A DNA stretch of 64,000 bases from Methanobacterium_B sp963703015 (lineage in GTDB: Archaea; Methanobacteriota; Methanobacteria; Methanobacteriales; Methanobacteriaceae): assembly GCA_963703015.1 (NCBI GenBank), contig OY969779.1:1612001-1676000 (forward strand), given 5' to 3'. This document shows, one piece after another, positions 41,101-48,993 of the stretch. The notes below the pieces were generated by a model. It made no database searches, had not been told where the DNA came from, and saw only the letters and a program-made list of their open reading frames with translations. The position numbers and the translations under genes are program-made. Position 1 is the stretch's first letter; every line of letters begins with the position of its first letter.

Positions 41101-44100
41101 AACATTAAACACTCCAATTCAAGCACATCTGATGCATACAACATCATCGTATCAGACACATTACCTAATGGATTGGGCTACGTATCAGGTTCAGCTATTC
41201 TCCCACCAAACTGGACACTCACAATTGTCGACAATACCTTGAACTTCAGCACTTCAATATTAACATTAGCTGATAACAATGCCACAATAACCTTCAATTG
41301 CACCGTAAACAATGACATCAATCTTGCTGGGCAAAACATTACCAACACTGCAAATATTAACTACACCTCCACAACCGACGGTGGAAGAACATATAACCAA
41401 TCATCAAGTTCTAAAATCCATATACTTGGAGCAGATCTGCTGGTTAAAAAAACAGGAACCTCCAATGTACATGCAGGACAGGGAATATCCTACACAGTAA
41501 CCATTACAAACTTAGGTCCTGACACAGCGAATAATGTAATATTCACTGATAACTTCATCGCCACATGGTTCAACCAATTAATCAACCCCAAATACTCAAT
41601 AAACGGAGGATTATATCTTCCTATAATTAACAATCCTTGGACACTGTCGCTTGGAGATATCAATTCAGGTAATTCCATCACAATAAACATCATGGCAACA
41701 GTATCTCCATCATCAACTCCAGGTATAATAAACAACACAGCAACTGCAAATTCTGATACAACAGACCCGAATCCTAACAACAACAATGACACAAAACTAA
41801 CCAATGTAGATGTGCTTGCAAATTTATCAATTACAAAAACAGGCCAAAACAATGTTGCTGCAGGTAACAGTACAAGTTATACGGTTACTGTGGTGAATAA
41901 TGGTCCTAGTGATGCTCAGGATGTTCTGTTTAGTGATGTTATTCCTGTTTTGAGTGGTGTGACATGGACTTTGAATGGTGTGAATATGGGGGTTTGGACT
42001 GGTACCTTTAATTTGGGTGTTTTAACTCCGAATCAGGTGGATACGTTGGTGTTTGCTGGTTTGGTTCCTGCTTCCACTTTGAATGGTACTGTTATTAATA
42101 ACACTGCCTTTGTGAGTTCACCTACGGATCCTGATTCCCATAACTCCACTGCAATAACAAATGTGAATACATTGGCAAATTTAAGCATCCAGAAAACAGG
42201 ACCTGGAACTGTACAATCTGGAAATAAATTATCATACACAGTAACAGTGACAAATAATGGTCCTAGTGATGCTCAGGATGTTCTGTTTGGTGATGTTATT
42301 CCGGTTTTGAGTGGTGTGACATGGACTTTGAATGGTGTGGATATGGGGGTTTGGACTGGTACCTTTAATTTGGGTGTTTTAGCTCCGAATCAGGTGGATA
42401 CGTTGGTGTTTGTTGGTTTGGTTCCTGCTTCGACTTTGAATGGTACTGTTATTAATAACACTGCGTTTGTGAGTTCGCCTACGGATCCTGATTCTCATAA
42501 TTCCACTGCAGTAACTAATGTGAATGCGGTTTCGAATTTGAGTATTAAGAAAATTGGTCCGGTATCTGTGGTTGCGGGTCATAACATGAGTTATACGGTT
42601 ACTGTGGTGAATAATGGTCCTAGTGATGCTCAGGATGTTCTGTTTGGTGATGTTATTCCTGTTTTGAGTGGTGTGACATGGACTTTGAATGGTGTGGATA
42701 TGGGGGTTTGGACTGGTTCATTTAATTTGGGTGTTTTAGCTCCGAATCAGGTGGATACGTTGGTGTTTGTTGGTTTGGTTCCTGCTTCGACTTTGAATGG
42801 TACTGTTATTAATAACACTGCGTTTGTGAGTTCGCCTACGGATCCTGATTCTCATAATTCCACTGCAGTAACTAATGTGAATGCGGTTTCGAATTTGAGT
42901 ATTAAGAAAATTGGTCCGGTATCTGTGGTTGCGGGTCATAACATGAGTTATACGGTTACTGTGGTGAATAATGGTCCTAGTGATGCTCAGGATGTTCTGT
43001 TTGGTGATGTTATTCCGGTTTTGAGTGGTGTGACATGGACTTTGAATGGTGTGGATATGGGGGTTTGGACTGGTTCATTTAATTTGGGTGTTTTAGCTCC
43101 GAATCAGGTGGATACGTTGGTGTTTGTTGGTTTGGTTCCTGCTTCGACTTTGAATGGTACTGTTATTAATAACACTGCGTTTGTGAGTTCGCCTACGGAT
43201 CCTGATTCTCATAATTCCACTGCAATTACTAATGTGAATGCGGTTTCGAATTTGAGTATTAAGAAAATTGGTCCGGTATCTGTGGTTGCGGGTCATAACA
43301 TGAGTTATACGGTTACTGTGGTGAATAATGGTCCTAGTGATGCTCAGGATGTTCTGTTTGGTGATGTTATTCCGGTTTTGAGTGGTGTGACATGGACTTT
43401 GAATGGTGTGGATATGGGGGTTTGGACTGGTTCATTTAATTTGGGTGTTTTAGCTCCGAATCAGGTGGATACGTTGGTGTTTGTTGGTTTGGTTCCTGCT
43501 TCGACTTTGAATGGTACTGTTATTAATAACACTGCGTTTGTGAGTTCGCCTACGGATCCTGATTCCCATAACTCCACTGCAATAACAAATGTGAACGCAG
43601 TTGCAAATTTAAGCATCCAGAAAACAGGACCTGGAACTGTACAATCTGGAAATAAATTATCATACACAGTAACAGTGACAAATAATGGTCCTAGTGATGC
43701 TCAGGGTGTTGTGTTTAGTGATGTTATTCCGGTTTTGAGTGGTGTGACATGGACTTTGAATGGTGTGGATATGGGGGTTTGGACTGGTTCATTTAATTTG
43801 GGTGTTTTAGCTCCGAATCAGGTGGATACGTTGGTGTTTGTTGGTTTGGTTCCTGCTTCGACTTTGAATGGTACTGTTATTAATAACACTGCTTTTGTGA
43901 GTTCGCCTACGGATCCTGATTCTCATAATTCCACTGCAATAACCAATGTGAATACATCGGCCAATTTAAGCATCCAAAAAACAGGTAATTCAACTATACT
44001 ACCTGGACAAACCATAAACTACCAAATTTTCATAAAGAATAACGGACCTTCAGATGCACTAAATGTCATTGTTGCAGACAATATTGACGAGCAGATAACA

Positions 44101-45174
44101 AACACCCAATATTCATTAACAGGTAAACCTGGTACATGGAGTCCATGGTTAGGATACCTTGATCTGGGTACACTAGCATCAGGAAACAACTTAACAGTAT
44201 ATATCACAGGCACATTATTACAGACAGCAAATAGGGACATAACCAACACTGCCTCAGTAACAAGCCCAACAGATCCAGAAATAAAGAATTCAACAGTAAT
44301 CACTCACCTAAATATTGCAGACATAGGCATTACCAAAAATACAAGCAACAAAACACCGAACTACCTTAAAAATGTTAAATTCACCATAAAATGTCATAAC
44401 TACGGTCCAGATCAAGCAACTGGAGTTGTTGTAACAGATTTACTTCCAAAGGGCCTGAAATTCGTATCCTTTAATGTTACACAAGGATCATACGATCCAA
44501 ACACAGGAATATGGAATGTGGGAACACTTAACAATGGAGAATCTGCTTTCTTAATAGTAATTGCCCAAGTAACAAAAACAGGAAACATCACAAACACAGC
44601 TGCAAAAACGGGAGAAAATGAATACGATCCGAATACAACAAACAATCAGGACTCAGTAATATTAAACATTCCTCAAGCAGCAGATCTGTCTATAACAAAG
44701 ACTGTAAAACCAGCAAAACCTAAAATAGATCAAACTGTTAACTTTACAATAATAGTAAAAAATAATGGGCCAGACACTGCATTGGAAGTTTACGTTATTG
44801 ACAAACTGCCTCAAGGGATTAAATACATTTCAACAACTACAAACTATGGGCACTATGATCCAATCACTGGAAATTGGACTATAGGAACATTACCAAAGGG
44901 ATCAGTGGCTGTTTTAAACATAAAAGCAGTTACTACAAAGATTGGCAACATTGTAAATCATGCATCGGTTCACTCAATTACCTACGACCCAACATTAAAT
45001 GATACAACTGCAACTGCAGCATTAGATGTACAGAAAAATAACAATCATCATGGAAATGGAGACCATACTCATCATCATACAATTCCAATGAAAGATACAG
45101 GAATACCAGTGAGCTCCATGTTATTTGCTGTGTTGTTGGTTGTAGTAGGATTAATCATGCCAAAAAGGAAATAA
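35104..45174 (+). CDS. Giant DUF11-repeat surface adhesin-like protein
   Basis: This 3356-residue protein has a signal peptide (about residues 1-25, core FMLIFIVLLISIGAASA), a carboxypeptidase-regulatory-like domain (about 45-115) and a very long run of DUF11-type beta repeats with the recurring motif YTVTVTNNGPSDA. Residues 2239-2952 are six nearly identical 119-residue units. The C-terminus has a His/Asn-rich linker, PMKDTG, a membrane segment and a final PKRK, a layout like sorting signals. It starts at TTG behind GGAGGG. Asn-X-Ser/Thr sites are abundant, so it is probably glycosylated. A cell-surface adhesion role is inferred from architecture; ligands are unknown. Confidence 0.85.
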   Translation: MSIKLLKFMLIFIVLLISIGAASASQVTKNTNNSSLISNHTNIISGNVTKCSDGSPFNGVTITVSSNNGKYIANTKSNSKGNYYLKFIGNSLSYKVSASYPGHVTSIKTVTVQKSSKTSIYSGQANFRLGPMPSITITSPSSQLLNQTFNFSLTFNNTGNDTGFGPMAQLILPSQIKLNNATFLGSPVTVSSPLIFPSSGVLVDPLTGLTVTGTPGYTFYTLQYPLGSFTKGQPSAVININALLLGNSTLGNPLNITAYPVFRFGANATGTIPLRGNPDIAQVTPTVIKLTKTSSVHEQETATGRNYPITYTLNVDVATGQTVKNVVVTDVIPKNLQFIKVISYDGGTPITIPSTISPGGILSVNLGNITGILGTDRTITYQVFAPKFDNSSQSVIDPVTGNPVNGTNSANVTGVYNTTNVSSSANYTVNLKALAVQKSVVDITNPSAPKPTDILQYTVNFQVSDYFSLKNMLINDDLGDGQKFLTDSSHNPTLTLNLPNIGLINLNVDLTDPTEFQMVHDSATGITHLFFNISQILINNNYTGVIEGGNYTGSDYGATQGYINFWSRININYENPNKPIVSKDSVKNDVTGSAQLVNSSNNISDSSQSLVAIVSPTASKVIVNVKRNGVNLGPVTTILPGDQVTFSLNVNVPTTNLEQFYLIDYLPIPLFLSNQFSSGQQPLSTGDAFPNTGEWRLASDDTLSILSGVNPSLVVDNTQNTLAFYYGNVYNLTQPSSLAHILFTITATGEPMADGLYLTNLLNVNYNNSFNEMYTDNQIVSIITGEPQLIINKTASPNSGRQAGDHVTYTITITNTGHAPAYNVVVKDDLLSNSGTYITGTPTITAVYQNGSSIDLTGLGNLFGDGINFGALYPLFGTDGANNTIILTYNAILSSNVYPLQLLNNTATITNFTALPPTNSTNFVRDPSNYQANATVSMLAPNFNKTYEGSQGGPSTGSNLTIGETGRYQLAITLPAGKINDLIIKDNLPVGLTFLKYEILNNLNINLPTCVFTQIGNLLTFSFPGTTTTTNGQNSFFINLDFIVANNNTNNPPHSKPTKNNTATMNWNNPGSTTLNGNASVTIIEPNLQITKKFNPAIGSGGKTVTVTLTVKNTGDSTAYNVLITDPLTSAGTVFNQSSVVSYNQNGFIFTYPANIVTFTGGNITPGQSLTFTFNITVLTNVYVGPTFNNTAYANYYSLLNGTIPDINSRNYTDSGWATFRAGDPTINKAVVNSTIHSNNGNLAIGEHVTYRITVVVPQGQATNLTLNDILPAGFGYVSSILVSNTWNGNLASLITTVTGTTSPGLNVNFLFNGLTTSNIDNNTFYIDLEALVLNVTGNTVGSTKTNNVNLTWNENSQGPFTSSANTKIVGPTLTIVKSVTPLVVDGGDKMKLSLLVTNTGSSPAFEIILTDVLDTTLFDLTTFTYIPVPGYTFILNGNTLQIIGNPGTFINNTGTNFTYFNFTLNSNVNVPSNSTFSNRVNATYYSMPSSFPETRISTATSNLVNIKTVNPSITKVVDSTSEPDSQGNNVMIGEVVVYKFNLTIPQGTTLNVILRDILPSNLQYNTGTLMIMRSSNSISATGFSFNLPAGQYEMFTGTINPLLTINLGNITFTGTDGLQNGTVTLIFNTTVLNTNLNQNGTQIPNNVTFNFTNASGTIQSTNAAAPTLNVIVPHLSTTKTASPQNVEGGQNVKFTIKVSNDNTSNGASAYNLEVLDQLVDYYNLNNIIITPSDPSIVYTDMSTSSLLHIIITKLNPGQYLNITYNATLRTNVTYGQKVNNTITFTGTSLPGDHGTNDATPGNPGNSDGKRTGDPTQPAGAVNNLISTSTATVTVRNPTISKNVNGSKTVKRTIGDSAYENLIISLPVGTTNNLKVVDVIPPGLQMGSTTYTLSNGISVNQFSVLQSGNTYTFDFGNITAANDGNITISYLVTVQNITTNVNGNNLTNNATLFYQNITGGSVNAGYDTATIQVVEPNLIINKTASKNNLKIGENFTYTLNIKHSNSSTSDAYNIIVSDTLPNGLGYVSGSAILPPNWTLTIVDNTLNFSTSILTLADNNATITFNCTVNNDINLAGQNITNTANINYTSTTDGGRTYNQSSSSKIHILGADLLVKKTGTSNVHAGQGISYTVTITNLGPDTANNVIFTDNFIATWFNQLINPKYSINGGLYLPIINNPWTLSLGDINSGNSITINIMATVSPSSTPGIINNTATANSDTTDPNPNNNNDTKLTNVDVLANLSITKTGQNNVAAGNSTSYTVTVVNNGPSDAQDVLFSDVIPVLSGVTWTLNGVNMGVWTGTFNLGVLTPNQVDTLVFAGLVPASTLNGTVINNTAFVSSPTDPDSHNSTAITNVNTLANLSIQKTGPGTVQSGNKLSYTVTVTNNGPSDAQDVLFGDVIPVLSGVTWTLNGVDMGVWTGTFNLGVLAPNQVDTLVFVGLVPASTLNGTVINNTAFVSSPTDPDSHNSTAVTNVNAVSNLSIKKIGPVSVVAGHNMSYTVTVVNNGPSDAQDVLFGDVIPVLSGVTWTLNGVDMGVWTGSFNLGVLAPNQVDTLVFVGLVPASTLNGTVINNTAFVSSPTDPDSHNSTAVTNVNAVSNLSIKKIGPVSVVAGHNMSYTVTVVNNGPSDAQDVLFGDVIPVLSGVTWTLNGVDMGVWTGSFNLGVLAPNQVDTLVFVGLVPASTLNGTVINNTAFVSSPTDPDSHNSTAITNVNAVSNLSIKKIGPVSVVAGHNMSYTVTVVNNGPSDAQDVLFGDVIPVLSGVTWTLNGVDMGVWTGSFNLGVLAPNQVDTLVFVGLVPASTLNGTVINNTAFVSSPTDPDSHNSTAITNVNAVANLSIQKTGPGTVQSGNKLSYTVTVTNNGPSDAQGVVFSDVIPVLSGVTWTLNGVDMGVWTGSFNLGVLAPNQVDTLVFVGLVPASTLNGTVINNTAFVSSPTDPDSHNSTAITNVNTSANLSIQKTGNSTILPGQTINYQIFIKNNGPSDALNVIVADNIDEQITNTQYSLTGKPGTWSPWLGYLDLGTLASGNNLTVYITGTLLQTANRDITNTASVTSPTDPEIKNSTVITHLNIADIGITKNTSNKTPNYLKNVKFTIKCHNYGPDQATGVVVTDLLPKGLKFVSFNVTQGSYDPNTGIWNVGTLNNGESAFLIVIAQVTKTGNITNTAAKTGENEYDPNTTNNQDSVILNIPQAADLSITKTVKPAKPKIDQTVNFTIIVKNNGPDTALEVYVIDKLPQGIKYISTTTNYGHYDPITGNWTIGTLPKGSVAVLNIKAVTTKIGNIVNHASVHSITYDPTLNDTTATAALDVQKNNNHHGNGDHTHHHTIPMKDTGIPVSSMLFAVLLVVVGLIMPKRK
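41818..43959 (+). repeat. Six tandem 357-bp repeats inside the adhesin gene
   Basis: Units begin at 41818, 42175, 42532, 42889, 43246 and 43603, each exactly 357 bp (119 codons) with no frame change. The shared core beginning AATAATGGTCCTAGTGATGC is almost identical in all six and uses T/G-rich codons unlike the A/C-rich codons of the rest of the gene. The first 70 or so bases differ: units 2 and 6 share one A/C-rich version and units 3, 4 and 5 share another T/G-rich version. A seventh diverged unit follows at 43960. Confidence 0.95.
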
Positions 45175-45198
45175 TGAATTTTTTTCATTCTTTTTTTT
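45173..45198 (+). terminator. Weak hairpin-T terminator after the adhesin gene
   Basis: AATGAA (45173-45178) can pair with TTCATT (45184-45189) around a T loop, followed by C and a run of eight T. The stem is A/T-rich and weak. Confidence 0.45.
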
Positions 45199-45265
45199 GA
45201 AAATATAGATTAAATTCTATAAACAGTTGGACATCCATTAATTTCTTCAGTAGAAAACTTATTTT

Positions 45266-46564
45266 TCAACTGTAGACATGGTTTCCAATGGCCTTGAATA
45301 CTTCAGAGTCTCTCATTATGACTTCTCCCCTTAAAATCGTCATAATTGGAACTCCAGTAACTTTCATTCCATCAAATGGAGAATAATGTGCTTTGGAGTA
45401 AAAATTATCAGAATCGATGGTTAATTCTTTTTTCATATCCACTACAACGAAATCAGCATCCATACCTTCCTTTATATGTCCTTTATTTTGAACTTTAAAC
45501 AGTTTTGCCGGATTTTCACATAGAAGCCTCCTGATTTCAGTGAAGGAAATATTTCCCAGATTGATCTGGTTTAACAGTAATGGAAGAGCAGTTTCAAGTC
45601 CAGGAATTCCTGGAGGCGCGTTCCAAACATTTTTTTCCTTTTCAGTAATGGTGTGGGGGGCATGATCGGTACCCATAATATCTGTCTTTGGAAGGTCGTT
45701 GAGATTTATCTTTTTTGCGTCACTCCTAAGGGGAGGGTTGGTTTTGGCGAAATTGGCAAATTTTTTAAGGTAACTCGAATCTAAGAACAGGTGATGCGGT
45801 GTTACTTCACTGCTGATATTACAGCCTTCTGTTTTAGCAGTTTGTATTAAGTCTAAAGACTTTTTAGTACTTGCATGACAAATGTGCACCTTTAAATTAA
45901 ATTCTTTAGCCATTAATATTGCCTTAGAAACTGCCACATCCTCTGCAAGTGGTGGTCTTGCATCTGCATATGCCATGGAATCCCCGTTAGTTTCAGATGA
46001 TTTCATTGCTGTGTACCTGTTCACGATCTCCTGATCTTCTGCATGGATAGAAATAAGATGATCGTTGTTTTCTGACTGATTGAGGTAAGCAAGTTCTGAA
46101 AAAAGATTCATTAAAAATTCATCATCATGGAGATCCATGAATACTTTGAAGGATGCAGGATTAAGATCTCCCAGACCCCGAATTTCTTCAGGATTAGCTG
46201 TGCCTGCGTGAAGTCCGAAATCCACAATTGCTTTGGATTCTGCTATTTTTAATTTATTTTTAAAATCGTGAACAGTGTTTGTAGGGGGTTTTGTATTTGG
46301 CATATCCATAACAGTTGTAAAACCTCCGGCAGCAGCTGCTTCTGTTCCTGTTTTGAAATTTTCCTTGTAAGTAAGTCCAGGATCCCTCATATGAACATGG
46401 ACATCTATCAATCCAGGTAATATTATTTTTCCATTCAAGTCAATAATTTCATCAGCTACAGAGGGTAACCTTTGTATTGAAACAATTTTCCCATTTTCTA
46501 TGCCTATGGAGCATTCTTGATTTGATGGGTCAAGCCTACAATTTACTATGCACATATCCAACAT
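45266..46564 (-). CDS. pyrC: Dihydroorotase
   Basis: This 432-residue amidohydrolase closes carbamoyl-aspartate to dihydroorotate in pyrimidine synthesis. The metal motif is LIDVHVHMRDPGLTYKE, followed by GGFTTVMDMPNTKPP, a His in ISIHAEDQE, a second in VHICHAST, and the catalytic Asp in GTDHAPHT. Length is typical for the allantoinase-like class I enzymes. It starts at the ATG at 46564, divergent from the nucleotidyltransferase gene with a 108-bp spacer. A second pyrimidine gene, upp, lies 8 kb away. Confidence 0.93.
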   Translation of the reverse strand: MLDMCIVNCRLDPSNQECSIGIENGKIVSIQRLPSVADEIIDLNGKIILPGLIDVHVHMRDPGLTYKENFKTGTEAAAAGGFTTVMDMPNTKPPTNTVHDFKNKLKIAESKAIVDFGLHAGTANPEEIRGLGDLNPASFKVFMDLHDDEFLMNLFSELAYLNQSENNDHLISIHAEDQEIVNRYTAMKSSETNGDSMAYADARPPLAEDVAVSKAILMAKEFNLKVHICHASTKKSLDLIQTAKTEGCNISSEVTPHHLFLDSSYLKKFANFAKTNPPLRSDAKKINLNDLPKTDIMGTDHAPHTITEKEKNVWNAPPGIPGLETALPLLLNQINLGNISFTEIRRLLCENPAKLFKVQNKGHIKEGMDADFVVVDMKKELTIDSDNFYSKAHYSPFDGMKVTGVPIMTILRGEVIMRDSEVFKAIGNHVYS

Positions 46565-46672
46565 TGTATCATGAGTCCTTATTTTAAAGAGTTTTATATG
46601 TTTTGTAGAGTGAACTATTAGTTATGTTCTAGATATCATAGATCATCTAACTAAAATGTTTGGGGTAATTAA

Positions 46673-47770
46673 TTGGTTGAAACTGAATTGATAACTAAAA
46701 TTTTCAAGAGGGATGAAAAACTCTTCAAAGGAGACCTAAGTAAACAACCTTCATATGGTGATGTTCAATCTGATGTGAAGTTAATTGCAGACTTCACTGA
46801 GTATTCACCCATGCATATGGGACATAGGTACTGTATGGAACAAGCCAAAAAACAGGTTCCAGACGGTATATTTGTTGCTGTTGTCCCAGGGCTTTTTGAA
46901 AGAAATGGGAGGGGAAATCCCTATATCATGACCAGAGAAGCACGTGCAGATGCAGCTGTTTCTGTTGGGGCTGATATTGTTGTGGAAGGTCCTCCAATGG
47001 GTATTATGGGTTCTGGCCAATATTCCCTGTGTCTTGCAGCTACTTTCAAAGCATTGGATGCAGATTACATTCCAAGAGGTTACAGGCCATTTGATGGTTT
47101 TGAAACCATATTAAACAGGATATCCAATGGCTTTGGTGTTGCACCTAAACCATACAAAATAGTGGACATGAAAACAAGGGATGTTCTTTACCAAGGCAAA
47201 TTAGACGAAGACAACTACGTAATAGTATCCCTTTCTAAATCATTAGCCAAGATAAATTTTGATTTTAAAGACAAATTCCTATTTATAAAACGTTTAGAGG
47301 GGATTAGTGGCACAAAGATAAGGGAAAATGTTGGGGTTGGTGATTTGAATGCTGTTGAAACTATGCTTCCCCCTGAAACCATGAAAATTTTAGAAAGGGA
47401 AATTGAATATGGTAGGGCACCATTGGACCAGCTCAGGAATTACCAGGGAATCATTGACAGAGTGAACAACAGCGATATCAACGAACTTAGATCGTTAACA
47501 ATGATGGATGAAAGAACTTTAATGTCTTTAATTGAAAATAGACCATTTAAAACAATTACGGAGCTAGAAAAATCAATTTCTAGAGGTTTCAGCAGACACC
47601 ATAAAAACAGGGTTTTATCCTCACTTGAGGCTGGTGTTTTTAAGGAAGATATACATAAGTATATAGACAGATACCCATCTGTAATACGCATACTGAAATA
47701 TAAAAATGAAGAAGTTCTAAATGAATTTCGAAAAAGAATACCACACAGGAGGCTAGAGTTATGGCAGTGA
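46673..47770 (+). CDS. Archaeal cytidylyltransferase-like protein with helix-hairpin-helix tail
   Basis: This 365-residue protein combines a HIGH-type nucleotidyltransferase domain (TEYSPMHMGHRYCMEQA near residue 43, and ISGTKIRENV near residue 216 as the second motif) with a C-terminal region (about 255-365) that looks like helix-hairpin-helix repeats, for example LMSLIENRPFKTITELEKSI. Bases or cofactors transferred are unknown; the family is conserved in methanogens. It starts at TTG with GGGG about seven bases upstream. The last ten bases overlap the FKBP gene, so the two are coupled. Confidence 0.7.
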   Translation: MVETELITKIFKRDEKLFKGDLSKQPSYGDVQSDVKLIADFTEYSPMHMGHRYCMEQAKKQVPDGIFVAVVPGLFERNGRGNPYIMTREARADAAVSVGADIVVEGPPMGIMGSGQYSLCLAATFKALDADYIPRGYRPFDGFETILNRISNGFGVAPKPYKIVDMKTRDVLYQGKLDEDNYVIVSLSKSLAKINFDFKDKFLFIKRLEGISGTKIRENVGVGDLNAVETMLPPETMKILEREIEYGRAPLDQLRNYQGIIDRVNNSDINELRSLTMMDERTLMSLIENRPFKTITELEKSISRGFSRHHKNRVLSSLEAGVFKEDIHKYIDRYPSVIRILKYKNEEVLNEFRKRIPHRRLELWQ

Positions 47771-48528
47771 AAGAAGGAGATTTTATTAAAATTGGCTACA
47801 CAGCTAAAATTCAGGAAACAGGAGACGTATTTGACACAACTGACGAAACAGCAGCTAAAGAAGCAGGAATTCAAGTAGAGAATAAATCTTACGGACCTAT
47901 ACCAATAGTTGTTAATGGCGGACATGTTCTAAAAGGTCTTGATGAAGCATTAGTAGGAATGGAAAAGGGTGAAGAAAAAACAGTGGAAATAGCACCTGAA
48001 AACGGATTTGGAATGAGAGATCCTAAGTTAATGCAGTTAATTCCAATGTCAGAATTCAGGAAACAGGGAATGAAACCTGAAGTTGGAATGGCAATATCCT
48101 CAGAGGGAACCACTGGAATCATAAGAAGCATCAGTGGCGGAAGGGTCACAGTTGATTTCAACCATGAACTTGCTGGTAAAAACCTTGAATACGAAATTAA
48201 AGTGGAAGATGTCATTGAAGATGATGTTGAAAAGGTTAAAAGCATGATCGAACTCCATTACAAGGCACCTAACCTTGATTCAGACAAACACGACATCCAG
48301 ATTGAAGATGGTGTTGTGAAAATTGCAATGGATGAGATGGCTAAGTTTGATAAACAACCTTACATGGATGTCACATTTGCTAGGTTCAGAATTTCCAGGG
48401 ACATCTGGGAAAACATAGAAAACATTGAAAAAGTTGAATTTGTAGATGTTTTCGAGAAAAAGGTTGAAGAAGCTGCTGAAGAAGAAGTTGCCGAAGAAGT
48501 TTTAACAGAAGAAGATAAAAAGGAATAA
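47761..48528 (+). CDS. FKBP-type peptidyl-prolyl isomerase (SlyD-like, long form)
   Basis: This 255-residue protein has an FKBP domain with GDVFDTTDETAAKEAG and GGHVLKGLDEALVGMEKGEE, interrupted by the insert-in-flap domain (about residues 90-145) that gives SlyD-type chaperone activity, then an extra C-terminal domain of about 100 residues with an acidic tail rich in Glu. It folds proteins in the cytoplasm. Archaeal long FKBPs of this size are known. No His-rich metal tail of the bacterial SlyD type is present. It overlaps the upstream nucleotidyltransferase gene by ten bases. Confidence 0.92.
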   Translation: MAVKEGDFIKIGYTAKIQETGDVFDTTDETAAKEAGIQVENKSYGPIPIVVNGGHVLKGLDEALVGMEKGEEKTVEIAPENGFGMRDPKLMQLIPMSEFRKQGMKPEVGMAISSEGTTGIIRSISGGRVTVDFNHELAGKNLEYEIKVEDVIEDDVEKVKSMIELHYKAPNLDSDKHDIQIEDGVVKIAMDEMAKFDKQPYMDVTFARFRISRDIWENIENIEKVEFVDVFEKKVEEAAEEEVAEEVLTEEDKKE

Positions 48529-48538
48529 ATTTAAATTT

Positions 48539-48572
48539 ATTTCAATGATTTTAATTTGTTGAAATCTTTTTT
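48539..48572. terminator. Possible terminator between FKBP and a convergent small gene
   Basis: ATTTCAA (48539-48545) can pair with TTGAAAT (48559-48565) around a 13-base loop, followed by C and a T run on the plus strand. The large loop makes this moderate support only. Confidence 0.4.
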
Positions 48573-48727
48573 TATTTACTTTTTTGATTAATTTTCTTTT
48601 TTTTACGCTTTTTTATTTTTTCTGTTCTTTTTTTATTTGCTGATTTAATTCTATATTTATGTATTACATAGACTAAAACAGCTAGGAAGAATCCGAAACC
48701 CACAAGTATGGTTTTAAGGTTGATCAT
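48572..48727 (-). CDS. Small single-helix membrane protein with Lys-rich tail
   Basis: The minus strand encodes 51 residues from an ATG at 48727 with AGGAAC seven bases upstream. Residues 4-23 (LKTILVGFGFFLAVLVYVIH) form one predicted membrane helix, followed by a very basic tail with runs of Lys and Arg. I do not recognise the family. The start lies 17 bp after the pcc1 stop on the same strand, so it is probably the last gene of a cooC-pcc1 operon. The basic tail could bind nucleic acid or lipid; this is not shown. The run of A/T codons makes chance coding possible. Confidence 0.5.
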   Translation of the reverse strand: MINLKTILVGFGFFLAVLVYVIHKYRIKSANKKRTEKIKKRKKKKINQKSK

Positions 48728-48743
48728 AGTGTTCCTTTAAAAA

Positions 48744-48977
48744 TTAGGGTTTTTTAGTTAGTTCCGCAATTTTTTCAACCATGGTTTCGCAGAAAATCAG
48801 ATCATCTGCTGTTGCAAGCAAACGTCCGATGGAATCTCCATCAATACAGCAGATCATTGATTCATTTTCAACATAAGACTTGACATAACCTACATTGTCT
48901 GGATGAAGTGATTCATACGCAGCTTCAGCATATTCTGGGTTGATGTATCTGAACTCGATCTTGGCACTTATCTTCAA
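48744..48977 (-). CDS. pcc1: KEOPS complex subunit Pcc1
   Basis: This 77-residue protein matches Pcc1, the dimerising subunit of KEOPS, which makes N6-threonylcarbamoyl-adenosine in tRNA with Kae1 and Bud32. It begins MKISAKIEFRYINPEYAEAA and has the family pattern SLHPDN and GDSIGRLLATADDL. It starts at TTG behind a GTGAT site. It lies 16 bp after the CooC-like ATPase gene on the same strand and upstream of the small membrane protein. The other KEOPS genes are not in this window. Confidence 0.8.
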   Translation of the reverse strand: MKISAKIEFRYINPEYAEAAYESLHPDNVGYVKSYVENESMICCIDGDSIGRLLATADDLIFCETMVEKIAELTKKP

Positions 48978-48993
48978 GGTTTATCACTAACTT

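Noticed and set aside
42379..43296. Three identical antisense open frames of 67 codons spaced 357 bp
   Set aside because: They are reverse-strand images of the adhesin repeats and have no ribosome sites of their own.
41818..43959. CRISPR-like or mobile-element repeats
   Set aside because: Units are 357 bp, fully in frame and coding, with no unique spacers and no terminal inverted repeats.
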